64,000 bases of DNA from Nitrospira sp. (GTDB lineage: Bacteria > Nitrospirota > Nitrospiria > Nitrospirales > Nitrospiraceae). This document shows, in pieces, positions 1 to 8,525 of the stretch; position 1 is the first letter of the stretch; the number at the start of each line of letters is the position of its first letter. A program made the translations under genes and the position numbers. Below the pieces are notes generated by a model. It made no database searches and was not told the origin of the DNA. It worked only from the letters and a program-made list of their open reading frames with translations. The stretch covers positions 39,058-103,057 of the forward strand of contig JAFEBL010000003.1 in NCBI GenBank assembly GCA_018242665.1, in the 5' to 3' direction.

Positions 1-228
1 AAGGACACCCACGACCGGCTGCTGACATTCCTGCAACAACAATTCGGCCCGATCGATCAGACCCCCGGCCAGATGGCCGGCGGCGCGGTGAAATTTTTCA
101 ACTGGCAGGGCCCCGATAGCGCCATCATCCTTCGCTACGATCTTCGCACCAGCCAAGGCGTGATTTTCTTCGAGAGCGAAGCGTTCCGTGTGAAATTGAA
201 CGAAGGCAATTTGCCTCCCGTCCCGTAA
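1..228 (+). CDS. C-terminal fragment of an unknown protein (partial at window edge)
   Basis: An open frame runs from the first base to a TAA at 226-228 and gives 75 residues ending in LPPVP. Codon usage matches the neighbouring genes. The fragment alternates hydrophobic and charged residues, as in a small alpha/beta or beta-sandwich domain, but shows no motif I can assign to a family. The start lies outside the window, so length and function cannot be judged. It is separated by 126 bp from the downstream TetR gene and is probably the last gene of a preceding unit. Confidence 0.55.
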   Translation, partial: KDTHDRLLTFLQQQFGPIDQTPGQMAGGAVKFFNWQGPDSAIILRYDLRTSQGVIFFESEAFRVKLNEGNLPPVP

Positions 229-330
229 GCGATCTTCTACCACTCCCTGTCCTCAACCGGGGCTTCCCGTGCAGTGGGACGGAATGTTCGCGATCCTTGT
301 CACACTTCGTGCTTGCATGATACCTTGATC

Positions 331-352
331 GGTGAGTAACCACTCACTCACC
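331..352. promoter_or_regulatory. Inverted repeat, probable TetR autoregulatory operator
   Basis: GGTGAGT, 8 bp, then ACTCACC forms a perfect 7-bp inverted repeat ending 2 bp before the TetR start codon. A TTGTCA (297-302) with a GATACC/TACCTT-like box near 319-326 could be the promoter, which would put the palindrome at the transcription start. Operators of this size and place are usual for TetR repressors that control an adjacent RND pump. Binding by this particular regulator is inferred. Confidence 0.6.
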
Positions 353-354
353 GG

Positions 355-1014
355 ATGTACGATGCCGTGAAAGCGACGATCGCCAGCCCCCGTCATGCCA
401 GCCAGGATCGCCAGGCCAGCCTGATTTCTTCCGCCGCGAACTTGTTTGCCGCCAAAGGATTCAAAGGCACCACGACGAAAGAAATCGCCAAGGCCGCCGG
501 CGTGAGCGAAGCTCTGGTGTTCAAGTATTTTCCGACCAAAAGGGCGCTGTACACTGCCATCCTGGCCGAAAAGGCTCCGCTGAGTGAGCTGCTAAGCGCT
601 GTGGAAGAATTTGCGCGCAAACGCGACGACCATCGGGTCTTCACGCTGATTGCCAGCTACCGCATCCGCCCGGGAGCCGACCCCACGATGTTGCGCCTGC
701 TGCTCTTCAGCGCGCTGGAGGGCCATGAGCTGGCGGATATGTTTTTCGGCAAGCAACACCGGGTGTTTTACGACTACTTAGCCGGCTACATTCAGACCAG
801 GATCGACGAAGGGGCCTTTCGTCCCATCGATCCCCTGTTGGCGGCGCGCGCCTTCATCGGCATGGTGGTCCACCACCGGCTGCTGCATGAAATTTTCGAT
901 GTGCCCTTGCACTGTCCCCATCAAGACATTGTCTCCACCTATGTGGAACTCTTCTTGAAAGGCCTCAAGCCTTCATCCACCGATAAGAAGCGAGGCCTGA
1001 CCCGTGTCCGGTAA
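355..1014 (+). CDS. TetR/AcrR-family transcriptional regulator
   Basis: The 219-residue protein has a TetR_N helix-turn-helix at about residues 20-65, with the typical pattern of a Phe-Ala-Gly-rich helix, TTTKEIAKAAGVSEALVFKYF and a following KRALY segment. The rest is an all-helical ligand domain with no close family signature. It probably represses the membrane-fusion/RND genes that follow: the stop codon overlaps the next start by 11 nt, so the three genes look co-transcribed, and a palindrome sits directly before the ATG. Because that palindrome leaves almost no leader, a GTG at 367 is an alternative start. The ligand is unknown. Confidence 0.9.
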   Translation: MYDAVKATIASPRHASQDRQASLISSAANLFAAKGFKGTTTKEIAKAAGVSEALVFKYFPTKRALYTAILAEKAPLSELLSAVEEFARKRDDHRVFTLIASYRIRPGADPTMLRLLLFSALEGHELADMFFGKQHRVFYDYLAGYIQTRIDEGAFRPIDPLLAARAFIGMVVHHRLLHEIFDVPLHCPHQDIVSTYVELFLKGLKPSSTDKKRGLTRVR

Positions 1015-2203
1015 CCCGATTCGACGGCATCCGATCGTCACTCTGGGCATCATCCTCTTCGTCGCCGTGGCGGCATTGGTTGCGTTCCGCCTCACCAGCG
1101 GCGCCAAGACCGACCCGCGCAAGAACCGGATCCTGACCGTGGGCACCATGACACCCATCAGGCAGGATCTCGACGTGCGGCTGACCTATACCGCCGATTT
1201 GATTCCAAACCAGCTCGTGAATATCTTCTCCCGCGTGGACGGCTACATTGCCAAGATCTATGTGGACAAGGGCGATCTCGTGAAGGCCAATCAGTTGCTG
1301 GTCGAGATCGACCATACCGATTACATCCATGCCGTGAATCAAGCCAAGGCCAATCTCTTGTCGGCGAAAGCGAAGGTCGTCCAGCAGGATGCCGGCGTGC
1401 GGAACGCCACCCTGACGCTCGATCGCATGCAAGCGTTGATCAAAGACCAGTTCGTCTCCCAACAGGATCTGGACACAGCGCTCGTGAACCGCGATGCCGC
1501 CGTCGCGTTGCAGGATTCCTTGCGTGCCCAGGTGCAGCAGATGACCGTCGCCCTGGCTCAAGCCGAAACCAACCTGGCCTACTCCTACATTCGGGCTCCG
1601 TTTGCGGGTTATATCGCCGAACGCAACCTTGACCCCGGCGCCTACGTCAGCGGCACGACCGCCAGCACCTCCACCGTTTCGCGCGGCATCTTGAGCGTGC
1701 ACGACGTGGACACCGTGCGCACGTTGATCGAAGTCGTGGAGAAGGATGTGCCGCTCGTGCAAATCGGTCAGCGAGCCGACGTGCGGGCCGAAGCCTATCC
1801 CACTGAGGTCTTCGAGGGCCGGGTCACGCGCATTGTTCAGGCCTTGAACCGCGCCACCCGCACCATGACCGTGGAGGTCGATCTGCCGAACAAGGACCAT
1901 CGCCTCAAAGGCGGCATGTTCGCCCGCGTCGAAGTCCTGGTCGGAAAACATCCCCAAGCGATTCAGATTCCGCTGGACGCCGTGAGCCGACTGGAAGAAT
2001 CCCAGTATGTCTATGTGGTCAAGGACGGGAAGGCCCGTCAGGTGCCGGTTGAGCTGGGCGCGCTCGCCGAGAACCGTGTCGAAGTGCTGAAAGGCCTTGC
2101 GGGGGACGAGCAACTCATCGTCTCCGGCAAAGATCTGGTCAGCGAAGGCGTCCCGGTCCAAGTCCAACCACTGGGCAACGGGAAACGTGAGTCTCACAGC
2201 TAA
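1004..2203 (+). CDS. RND efflux periplasmic adaptor (membrane-fusion protein, HlyD/AcrA type)
   Basis: The 399-residue protein has an N-terminal membrane segment at about residues 13-30, then the adaptor domain order: a first lipoyl half with the IYVDKGDLVKANQLL pattern (about 80-100), a helical hairpin with many Lys/Gln/Ala, a second lipoyl half around AETNLAYSYIRAPFAGYIAE, and beta-barrel and membrane-proximal domains. It should bridge the inner-membrane RND pump encoded next to an outer-membrane TolC-type channel, which is not encoded here. The start is a GTG overlapping the TetR gene end. A 77-bp gap with heptad repeats separates it from the pump gene. Confidence 0.92.
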   Translation: MSGNPIRRHPIVTLGIILFVAVAALVAFRLTSGAKTDPRKNRILTVGTMTPIRQDLDVRLTYTADLIPNQLVNIFSRVDGYIAKIYVDKGDLVKANQLLVEIDHTDYIHAVNQAKANLLSAKAKVVQQDAGVRNATLTLDRMQALIKDQFVSQQDLDTALVNRDAAVALQDSLRAQVQQMTVALAQAETNLAYSYIRAPFAGYIAERNLDPGAYVSGTTASTSTVSRGILSVHDVDTVRTLIEVVEKDVPLVQIGQRADVRAEAYPTEVFEGRVTRIVQALNRATRTMTVEVDLPNKDHRLKGGMFARVEVLVGKHPQAIQIPLDAVSRLEESQYVYVVKDGKARQVPVELGALAENRVEVLKGLAGDEQLIVSGKDLVSEGVPVQVQPLGNGKRESHS

Positions 2204-2243
2204 CGTACAACTGGGGCTCCAGGATTGACAGCATCGTCCTCGC

Positions 2244-2278
2244 GTTTCACCTCTAACGTTTTACCGTTCACGTCTCCG
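2244..2278. repeat. Heptad-periodic tandem repeat (family C, copy 1)
   Basis: Five consecutive 7-mers can be read in register: GTTTCAC, CTCTAAC, GTTTTAC, CGTTCAC, GTCTCCG. The array fills the gap between the adaptor and pump genes and ends at the pump start codon. The same period and related 7-mers recur at 15485, 17413-17507 and 39736. It could also influence translation of the pump gene, since no clear ribosome-binding site is visible there. Confidence 0.6.
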
Positions 2279-2280
2279 CT

Positions 2281-5200
2281 ATGTGGCTGACACTCCTCGC
2301 GCTCCGCAATCGCATCGGCATCCTGATGTTGTCCCTGGCCATGGTGATCCTGGGGGCCACGTCGCTCGAACGCCTCCCGGTCGATCTCTTTCCCAACATC
2401 CAGGTGCCGGTCGCCTTTGTCGGGGTGATCTATAAAGGCGCACCGCCGCTCGATATCGAACAGAGCGTCGTGTACCCCATTGAGAAAGCCGTCAGCTCCG
2501 CCTCCAACGTCGAACATGTGGAGTCCTTTGCCAAGCAAGGCATCGGCGCGGTGCAGATCTGGTTCAACTGGGGCGCGGACATCAACGTCGGCCAGATGGA
2601 GGTGATGCAGCGCATCACCCAGATTTTGAACAGCCTCCCGCCCGGCATTCTGCAGCCCTTCATCGTCAAGTTCGACGTCTCCAACATTCCCGTCGCGTTC
2701 GTGACCGCGTCCGGCGGCGACCTCGACGAACGGGCGCTGTACGACCTGGCCTATAACACCATCGCCCCGCAAATCGAACAAATCGCCAACGTCGCCGCCG
2801 CCACGGTCGAGGGCGGAAAGATCCGGCAGATCAACATCAATCTGGACCCGGCGTTGCTGCAGGCGCGCGGCCTCTCCATCCTCGATGTGGTCAAGGCGGT
2901 GAAGGCCTCCAACCTGATTCTGCCCTCGGGCGACATCAAGGCGGGAAACCTCGACTACAACGTCTTCACGAATACCCAGTTCAAGACGGTGGAACCGATC
3001 AACGACGTCGTCATCAAGATCGACGCGCGCGGCAATCCCGTGCGGGTGCGGGATGTCGGTGTGCTGACTGACTCGTCAGACATTCAAACCAACGTCGTCC
3101 GCACGGACGGCAAACGGTCGGTCTATCTCCGCGTCAACAAGCAGCCGGTCGCCAATACAGTGGAAGTGGTCGATGCGTTGCGCAAAGCGATTCCCAAAAT
3201 GATCGGCATCCCACCCGGTGTGCAACTAGGGATTTCCTTCGATCAATCGATCTATATCCGGCAATCGATCAAAAACCTGATCGAGCAGGCGCTGCACGGA
3301 TCGTTGCTTGCGGCGGCGGTCATCCTCTTGTTCCTGAGAAACCTCACCAGCACATTAATTATCTCCGTCGCCATCCCGCTCTCGATTCTGGTGACGTTCA
3401 TCGTGCTGTATTTCACCAATCAGACGCTAAACGTGTTCACGATGGGCGGGCTGGCGCTGGGAATCGGTCGTCTGGTGGACGATTCGATCGTTGAACTCGA
3501 AAACATCCAACGCCATCTGAATGTCGACCGGAACCGCTGGGACGCCATCGTGAACGCCGCACGCGAAGTGGCCATGCCGATCTTCGCGTCCACGGTCACG
3601 ACCGTCGTCGTCTTCCTGCCGATGTTTTTTATCGTCGGCATCGCGCGGCTCCTGCTCATTCCGCTGACACTCACAATCGCCATCGCGCTCTTCACCTCGT
3701 TCTTCGTCTCGCGGACGGTCACCCCGGCGCTCTGTTATCGCTTCTTGAAGTCCGAACAGGAAGCGCACCGTTCTCTGCCGGCTTGGTTCGTGCGCATCAT
3801 GCAGTGGAGCCAACGCCGTTACGAAGCCCTCGACGAAGGGTATGAACGCAGCCTGCGATGGGTGCTGGCCCATCGCCGTACGCTATTGGTTGCCGTGGTC
3901 GCGCTGTTCGTGAGTTCGCTCGCCTTGTTGCCCTTTATCGGGACCGAATTTTTGCCGGTGTCGGATGAAAGCCAGTTCCGTATCGTCTTGCGCGCGCCCG
4001 TCGGCCAGCGGGTAGAAAAAACCGTCGATCAGGTCGCTGAGGTGGAACGGGTGCTGCGGGAAAAGATTCCGCCGGACGAGTTGGAAGCGATCGCCTCCAG
4101 CACCGGCGTGCTCGCGCAGGGTCGCTCCTCCTTGTTTAATCCCAACACGGGACCGCATACCTCGGTCATCTCGGTCTATCTGGCGTCTCCCGACAAGCGG
4201 CGGCGCAACCAGGTCGAAATTATGAACGCCGTCCGGCCGTCGATAGTCAAACTCTTCCCCGGCGTGGCGATGTTTTTCGATCCGGGCGGTCTGGTCAAAC
4301 GCGTGACGAGCTTCGGCTCGCAAAAATCCATCGACGTGGAAATTTACGGCTACGACTTCGAGAAGGCCCGCACCGTCATCCAGCAGGTGCAGGAGATCAT
4401 GCACAAGATCCCCGGCATGGCGGACATCGAAGTCAGCCGCGAGGAGAACTACCCCGAAGTGAACGTGGTGGTGGATCGTGAAAAGGCCGCCCTTCTGGGG
4501 ATCAGCGAAACGGACGTCGCGAATGCCGTGTTGTTTTCCATGAACGGCAACGGTCAGACCGACCCGATCATCTACACCGATCCCCAGAACGGGAACGAGT
4601 ACTACATCAGCGCCTGGCTCGCCGAAGAACATCGCAAGGATCTAACAGCCATCGAGCATGTGCTGCTCACGACCAAAAACGGCGAGCCGGTGCTGCTGAA
4701 GAATCTAGCCACGCTGAAGCTGAACGCGGGTCCCGTCAAGATCGAGCGTAAATACTTCCAGCGGGTCGTCCACATCACCGCCAACCCCGTCGGCCGCGAT
4801 CTCGGCGCGATAGCCCAAGACCTCGAAACGGCCTTTGGCCAGATGCAGTTGCCCACAGGATTCAGTATCAGGCTGGCCGGCCAGATCCAGCAACAACGAG
4901 AGACGTTCGAAGGCCTCATGTACGCCAGCGCCTTGGCGTTAATTCTGGTGTATATGGTGATGGCCGCCCAATTTAAGTCGCTGATCGATCCCTTCATCAT
5001 CATGTTTTCGGTGCCGATGGGTATTCCCGGCGTGATCGTGATTCTCTACCTGACGAACACCACGATCTCGACCTCATCGCTGATGGGCATCATCATGATG
5101 CTGGGCATCGTCGTCTCGAACGGCGTCCTGCTGGTGGATTACACCAACGTGCTGCGACGCCGGGGGCTGAACCTTTCGACCGCCGTCGTCACGGCCTCGC

Positions 5201-5460
5201 GCACCAGATTGCGACCGATTTTAATGACCTCGCTCGCCACGGTGGTGGGCCTCATCCCGATGGCCATCGGGTTAGGAACCGGCAGTGAAACCAACGCGCC
5301 GCTGGCACGCGCCGTTGTGGGCGGTCTCACCGTCTCGACCATCCTGACGCTCTTCCTTGTCCCAACCGTCTATACAATGCTGGAAGAACGGTTTCCGCGT
5401 CGAGCGGACGAACTGGGTGAGACCTCGGCAGAAGCTGAGTTGGCGGGACAACAGGCCTAG
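2281..5460 (+). CDS. RND family efflux transporter permease, HAE1-like
   Basis: The 1059-residue protein has the full RND layout: TM1 at about 10-30, a large periplasmic loop, TM2-6 at about 335-480, a second periplasmic loop, and TM8-12 near the C terminus. The proton-relay aspartate pair in TM4 is visible in GRLVDDSIVELEN. Length is normal for the hydrophobe/amphiphile efflux subfamily. It should export a hydrophobic or toxic compound using proton-motive force together with the adaptor encoded upstream. CzcA-type metal export is less likely from the sequence style, but substrate cannot be read directly. Confidence 0.93.
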   Translation: MWLTLLALRNRIGILMLSLAMVILGATSLERLPVDLFPNIQVPVAFVGVIYKGAPPLDIEQSVVYPIEKAVSSASNVEHVESFAKQGIGAVQIWFNWGADINVGQMEVMQRITQILNSLPPGILQPFIVKFDVSNIPVAFVTASGGDLDERALYDLAYNTIAPQIEQIANVAAATVEGGKIRQININLDPALLQARGLSILDVVKAVKASNLILPSGDIKAGNLDYNVFTNTQFKTVEPINDVVIKIDARGNPVRVRDVGVLTDSSDIQTNVVRTDGKRSVYLRVNKQPVANTVEVVDALRKAIPKMIGIPPGVQLGISFDQSIYIRQSIKNLIEQALHGSLLAAAVILLFLRNLTSTLIISVAIPLSILVTFIVLYFTNQTLNVFTMGGLALGIGRLVDDSIVELENIQRHLNVDRNRWDAIVNAAREVAMPIFASTVTTVVVFLPMFFIVGIARLLLIPLTLTIAIALFTSFFVSRTVTPALCYRFLKSEQEAHRSLPAWFVRIMQWSQRRYEALDEGYERSLRWVLAHRRTLLVAVVALFVSSLALLPFIGTEFLPVSDESQFRIVLRAPVGQRVEKTVDQVAEVERVLREKIPPDELEAIASSTGVLAQGRSSLFNPNTGPHTSVISVYLASPDKRRRNQVEIMNAVRPSIVKLFPGVAMFFDPGGLVKRVTSFGSQKSIDVEIYGYDFEKARTVIQQVQEIMHKIPGMADIEVSREENYPEVNVVVDREKAALLGISETDVANAVLFSMNGNGQTDPIIYTDPQNGNEYYISAWLAEEHRKDLTAIEHVLLTTKNGEPVLLKNLATLKLNAGPVKIERKYFQRVVHITANPVGRDLGAIAQDLETAFGQMQLPTGFSIRLAGQIQQQRETFEGLMYASALALILVYMVMAAQFKSLIDPFIIMFSVPMGIPGVIVILYLTNTTISTSSLMGIIMMLGIVVSNGVLLVDYTNVLRRRGLNLSTAVVTASRTRLRPILMTSLATVVGLIPMAIGLGTGSETNAPLARAVVGGLTVSTILTLFLVPTVYTMLEERFPRRADELGETSAEAELAGQQA

Positions 5461-5691
5461 CAGGATGCGGAAACAGTCCGCTGGCGGCCTTTCTCAACAG
5501 CCTGCAAAGAGTCTGTCCGAGTCATCCTTCGTCGCGAGGCAAACGAGCTGTTGGTAGATGCGAGGCCGCAGGCGAGAAAAAACCGGAGGCGTATTCGCTG
5601 CAATACGTTGAGGATTTTTTCGCGCTGAGAACGATGCAGATGCCGGCAGCTCGTTTGCCGTAGCAGAACGGCATGACTCGGAGAGACTCTT
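5461..5691. repeat. Family A palindromic element, copy A1 (composite, long arms)
   Basis: A short stem-like unit starts directly after the pump stop codon (5461-5505). It is followed by a 185-bp element whose 44-45-bp ends, 5507-5550 and 5647-5691, are inverted repeats with few mismatches. The middle (about 5560-5645) carries the family core with GAGGCCGCAGGCGAG, GGAGGCGTATT, AATACGTTGAGG and CGCTGAGAACG. The right end overlaps the stop codon of the SCP2 gene on the opposite strand. This is the longest family member and looks like a MITE or nested hairpin between convergent genes. Confidence 0.85.
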
Positions 5692-6034
5692 ACGGACGGA
5701 GACTGGGGAAGAGTGAGGCCAACTGCATCGCCAGCCCCATGTCACCACTGATGCGAAGGCGACCGGTCATAGCAATCATGGTGCCGCTAACCTGGCCGTT
5801 CAAGACACGCAGGCAATCTTCACCTGACATCGCGAGCGTGACATTCGGATCCGGATGCGTGCCCTCTGACACCTGGCACACACCATTCCGAATCTGCACG
5901 AGATACTGCCCCCCGTCGGCCCCGTTCAAATCGAACTGGTAGACGACATCCAGGCCTTCGGCCGCCTCAGGATCCAGCTTGTCGGCGAGCGTGTTGAAGA
6001 ACGCGCGTACTGTTTTCGGTTGTGAGTGAGTCAT
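5690..6034 (-). CDS. SCP-2 sterol-transfer domain protein
   Basis: The 114-residue product is one SCP2-like domain. The signature is the NGADGGQYLVQIRNGVCQVS stretch followed by PDVTLAMS-like PNVTLAMSGEDCLRVLNGQ and a hydrophobic C-terminal helix. Such domains bind a lipid or acyl ligand in a hydrophobic tunnel, and single-domain bacterial versions are of unknown role. The ATG at 6034 gives a conventional N terminus (MTHSQPK), and an in-frame start 18 nt earlier is possible. It lies 51 bp downstream of the AdoMet-decarboxylase homologue on the same strand, so the two may share a transcript. Its stop falls inside repeat A1. Confidence 0.85.
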   Translation of the reverse strand: MTHSQPKTVRAFFNTLADKLDPEAAEGLDVVYQFDLNGADGGQYLVQIRNGVCQVSEGTHPDPNVTLAMSGEDCLRVLNGQVSGTMIAMTGRLRISGDMGLAMQLASLFPSLRP

Positions 6035-6085
6035 GCGATGGCGCCCCGGCAAGAGAACGTCCCCCGCCGGGGCGGACGTACCAGG

Positions 6086-6529
6086 CTAGTATCGCAACAT
6101 GGCCCGATGGCTCGAACGACGGGCACCGAAGAAGGCCTTGGAGAATTCTTCGACGACGGTCGGCTCGTAACCTTTGCAACTGAAAATATCGAGATAGGCG
6201 CTGTTGGTGTCGTTGGCGAAGTGGCCGCTGATCAAGGAGGTCTCGATCAGCTGCACCATGCTGTAGCCCGCCACGCGACCTTCACCGAAATTGACGATCT
6301 GGCAGGCGCCATATCGCTTCATTTCGATCAATTCGCAGAGCTGCACTACGTAGGCTTCAATTTGTTTGGCGTCGCGAATGCGTTCAGGAATGCAATCGTG
6401 GAGGTCAACGGAGGTGCAAATGCCCCAGGCCTTGCCGGGTCCGACAGAGTCCGGATGGACGGCGGAGTCAGCAATCCTGGCTGAGGATGATGAGATGTCG
6501 TCGGAGGTGGCACCTTCGGCGTTGTGCAT
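6086..6529 (-). CDS. Divergent S-adenosylmethionine decarboxylase (SpeD) homologue
   Basis: The 147-residue product has an unstructured N terminus of about 30 residues and then a SpeD-like domain. The key spacing is kept: Ser98 (the pyruvoyl-forming position), His103 five residues later and Cys118 twenty residues later, in LIETSLISGH and LDIFSC. This matches the Ser63/His68/Cys83 spacing of the Thermotoga enzyme. The residue before the cleavage serine is Thr97 instead of the usual Glu, and the following residue is Leu rather than His, so self-processing or substrate may differ. The family makes decarboxylated AdoMet for polyamines; related homologues have shifted to other amino acids. The start was chosen at an ATG with an upstream AAAGG. 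The longer open frame to 6703 runs into the divergent gene's promoter region. Confidence 0.6.
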   Translation of the reverse strand: MHNAEGATSDDISSSSARIADSAVHPDSVGPGKAWGICTSVDLHDCIPERIRDAKQIEAYVVQLCELIEMKRYGACQIVNFGEGRVAGYSMVQLIETSLISGHFANDTNSAYLDIFSCKGYEPTVVEEFSKAFFGARRSSHRAMLRY

Positions 6530-6675
6530 ATGCGATACGACCTTTCTGTTGGGGGTGGTGGGAGTGGTGACGCATGTATTTGCACTATACTGAACGATTG
6601 AAACACTGTAAATATTTATCTCCGAAATTTCTCGCGCCGCGCGTGCATTGACAAACTTGCGACCCCTTAGCGAGA

Positions 6676-6870
6676 ATGCCGCCCATGACTGACACATCCA
6701 CACCCAAGTCCGCTGCCTCCGCCCCGACCGCTGAATTGCCCGACCGCCTCTGTACCTGGTGTAAGGTCGCCATGACCAAACGCCTCGTCGCGGGAGGACA
6801 ATTCATTCACTACACCTGCCCCAAGTGCGTCTTTCAGCACACCACGAAGCGAACGCCCCAGGCCCAATAG
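6676..6870 (+). CDS. Small zinc-ribbon protein
   Basis: This 64-residue protein has a disordered Ala/Pro/Ser N terminus and one CxxC...CxxC ribbon (CTWC at about 26-29 and CPKC at about 48-51) with basic and aromatic residues between. That is enough to bind one zinc ion. It is transcribed divergently from the SpeD homologue. A TATACT box near 6588 on the plus strand may be its promoter. Two in-frame ATGs (6676, 6685) are possible starts. Function is unknown; a nucleic-acid or protein-contact role would be typical of such ribbons. Confidence 0.7.
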   Translation: MPPMTDTSTPKSAASAPTAELPDRLCTWCKVAMTKRLVAGGQFIHYTCPKCVFQHTTKRTPQAQ

Positions 6871-6936
6871 ACTCTTAGATCCTTCGCCGTGCGGCGAGAA
6901 CGATGCTGGCGCCCGCTTTCAGAGCCTCGACAACCA

Positions 6937-7057
6937 GGCCGATCAAAGAGGGCGTCCAGCAAGGCCGCAAGGAGCATGACGACTGAGGCGTACCCTCTGG
7001 GTACGTCGCAGGGAGGCATGCGATAGAGAACGCCGCTGGCGGCCGCTTTCATCGGCC
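6937..7057. repeat. Family A palindromic element, copy A2
   Basis: The outer arms are 6937-6960 and 7035-7057 (GGCCGATCAAAG... against GGCCGATGAAAG... in reverse complement). The core between them has GCAAGGCCGCA, GAGGCGTACCC, GGGTACGTCG and GAGAACGCCGC. The element ends 1 bp before the stop codon of the flavin-reductase gene on the minus strand. A partial right-end-like sequence (GCGGCGAGAACGATGCTGGCG) lies at about 6890-6915, after the zinc-ribbon stop codon. Confidence 0.85.
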
Positions 7058-7058
7058 G

Positions 7059-7769
7059 TCACTCGTCGTAATACTTTTCGCGATAAATCGGACACAACCC
7101 CTTGGCATTGATCAAAGCCGTTACATCCTTGATCATCCCGTTCCCGCCGCAGAGATAGACGGCAAGATTTTTCACAGAAGAGATCCGCTCCTTCACCAGC
7201 GCCGTGACGCGCCCGCTCGCTCCCTGCCACCCCGGCTCCGGCCGTGACAGTGTGGTAATGAAGGTAAAGTGAGGATGGGTCGCGGCCAGCGCAGCCCATT
7301 CCTCCTGCCAGTAGAGATCCCGTTGGCTACGAAGCCCCCAGAACAGCGTGACCGGCCGATCGGGCTGCCGCTGCAATTGCGCCAGGATCATGCTCCGCAT
7401 GGGCGCGATGCCGGTTCCCGTTGCGACGAACAGCAGATCCTTCGTCCCGTCGTCCCGGAGGTAAAACGCGCCCGCCGGGCCCTTGAATGACGTCCGGTCC
7501 CCTTCACGCAGGCTAAACAGATAACTTGAACCGGGCCCGCCTTGAACGAGATTCAGGACGAGGAGGATTCGCTCTGACTGCTCCGGCGGGGACGCAATGG
7601 AATAGGGCCTGGTCACGGGGCGGGGCTGTCCCGCCTTCGGCACCTCGAACGAGACGAATTGTCCGGCTTTAGACATGATGCTCGCTGGCTCCAGCAGGCG
7701 CAGCTCAATGGCCCGCACGTCATGCGTCAGATCCTGAATCCGGCTCACTTCGGACATGAACGTGTTCAC
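7059..7769 (-). CDS. FAD/NAD(P)H ferredoxin-reductase-like oxidoreductase
   Basis: This roughly 236-residue protein has an FNR fold. The FAD-binding RPYSIAS motif is at about residue 55, the NAD(P)-binding GTGIAPMRS follows, and a C-terminal CGG motif is present in YLCGGNGM. It ends in an acidic-aromatic tail, as in single-domain ferredoxin/flavodoxin reductases. It should pass electrons between NAD(P)H and a ferredoxin, flavodoxin or oxygenase partner; none is encoded next to it. I chose the GTG at 7769 because GAGG lies about 9 nt upstream. TTG 7778 and ATG 7757 are the alternatives. The next gene upstream on this strand is the M50 protease, 42 bp away. Confidence 0.85.
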   Translation of the reverse strand: MNTFMSEVSRIQDLTHDVRAIELRLLEPASIMSKAGQFVSFEVPKAGQPRPVTRPYSIASPPEQSERILLVLNLVQGGPGSSYLFSLREGDRTSFKGPAGAFYLRDDGTKDLLFVATGTGIAPMRSMILAQLQRQPDRPVTLFWGLRSQRDLYWQEEWAALAATHPHFTFITTLSRPEPGWQGASGRVTALVKERISSVKNLAVYLCGGNGMIKDVTALINAKGLCPIYREKYYDE

Positions 7770-7811
7770 AGCAGCCAACCTCGAGACAGATGATTGTGGT
7801 GGAAAATCCGG

Positions 7812-8525
7812 TCAGCCACGACCGGAGGGCAGCAAGAGATGCGTCTCATACGTCATGATACCAAGAAATGCGGCGAGGCCGAGGTAATACAGACCATAGC
7901 TCACCCTGGTGGAAAGCGGCACCTCATAGTAGCGTTCAGGCAAGCCATGGGGACCGCCACGGAACGTGGACATCACATGCGGGATCGCCATGATCGCGAT
8001 CAAGAGCAACATAGGACTGTGGTTCATGACGAACAGCCCGATCAGGATCGGGACACCCACCCACCAGACCTTGGGTGAGATAATGGCCGTAATGCGTCCG
8101 CCGTCCAAGGGAGAGAGTGGAATGAGGTTGAACAGATTGATCATAAATCCGGCATAGGCCAGGGCCAGCAGCAATTGGCTCTGGGTATATTCGGCCGCGT
8201 AATAACAGATCACGGCGGCGATGGTCCCGGCAACCGGCCCGGCAATTCCCACATAGGCCTCGGTTTCCACATCCATCGGCTGTTCTTTGAGTTGGATCCA
8301 GGCGCCGACGAAGGGAATGAAGGTCGGAGCCCCCACATTCAGGTTGCGCTGTTTGGCGGCAGTGTAATGCCCCAACTCGTGAAACAGAATCAGCAGCACG
8401 AAGCCAACCGCGTACCACCAGCCGAAGATGAAACTGTACGCCACCATCGACAGCAGCATGGTCCCGCCGGTGAGCGCGATCTTGCCGAACTTGAGTCCGC
8501 CGAGAAGCAGCAGAAGGATCTTCAC
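7812..8525 (-). CDS. Site-2-protease-like M50 family zinc metalloprotease
   Basis: The 237-residue membrane protein has five or six hydrophobic segments. The zinc-binding HExxH is seen as FHELGHYTAAK and the third-ligand region as LIPLSPLDGGR, the two hallmarks of M50 proteases. It should cleave substrates inside or next to the inner membrane. The GTG start at 8525 overlaps the upstream gene's stop (GTGA, 8522-8525), so the two are translationally coupled. The longer open frame upstream of this start is antisense-like sequence inside the DUF2167 gene and is not used. Confidence 0.9.
   Translation of the reverse strand: MKILLLLLGGLKFGKIALTGGTMLLSMVAYSFIFGWWYAVGFVLLILFHELGHYTAAKQRNLNVGAPTFIPFVGAWIQLKEQPMDVETEAYVGIAGPVAGTIAAVICYYAAEYTQSQLLLALAYAGFMINLFNLIPLSPLDGGRITAIISPKVWWVGVPILIGLFVMNHSPMLLLIAIMAIPHVMSTFRGGPHGLPERYYEVPLSTRVSYGLYYLGLAAFLGIMTYETHLLLPSGRG

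Noticed and set aside
965..2197. 410-residue minus-strand open frame across the membrane-fusion gene
   Set aside because: Its His/Gly/Asp-rich translation is an antisense shadow, while the plus strand has clear adaptor motifs.
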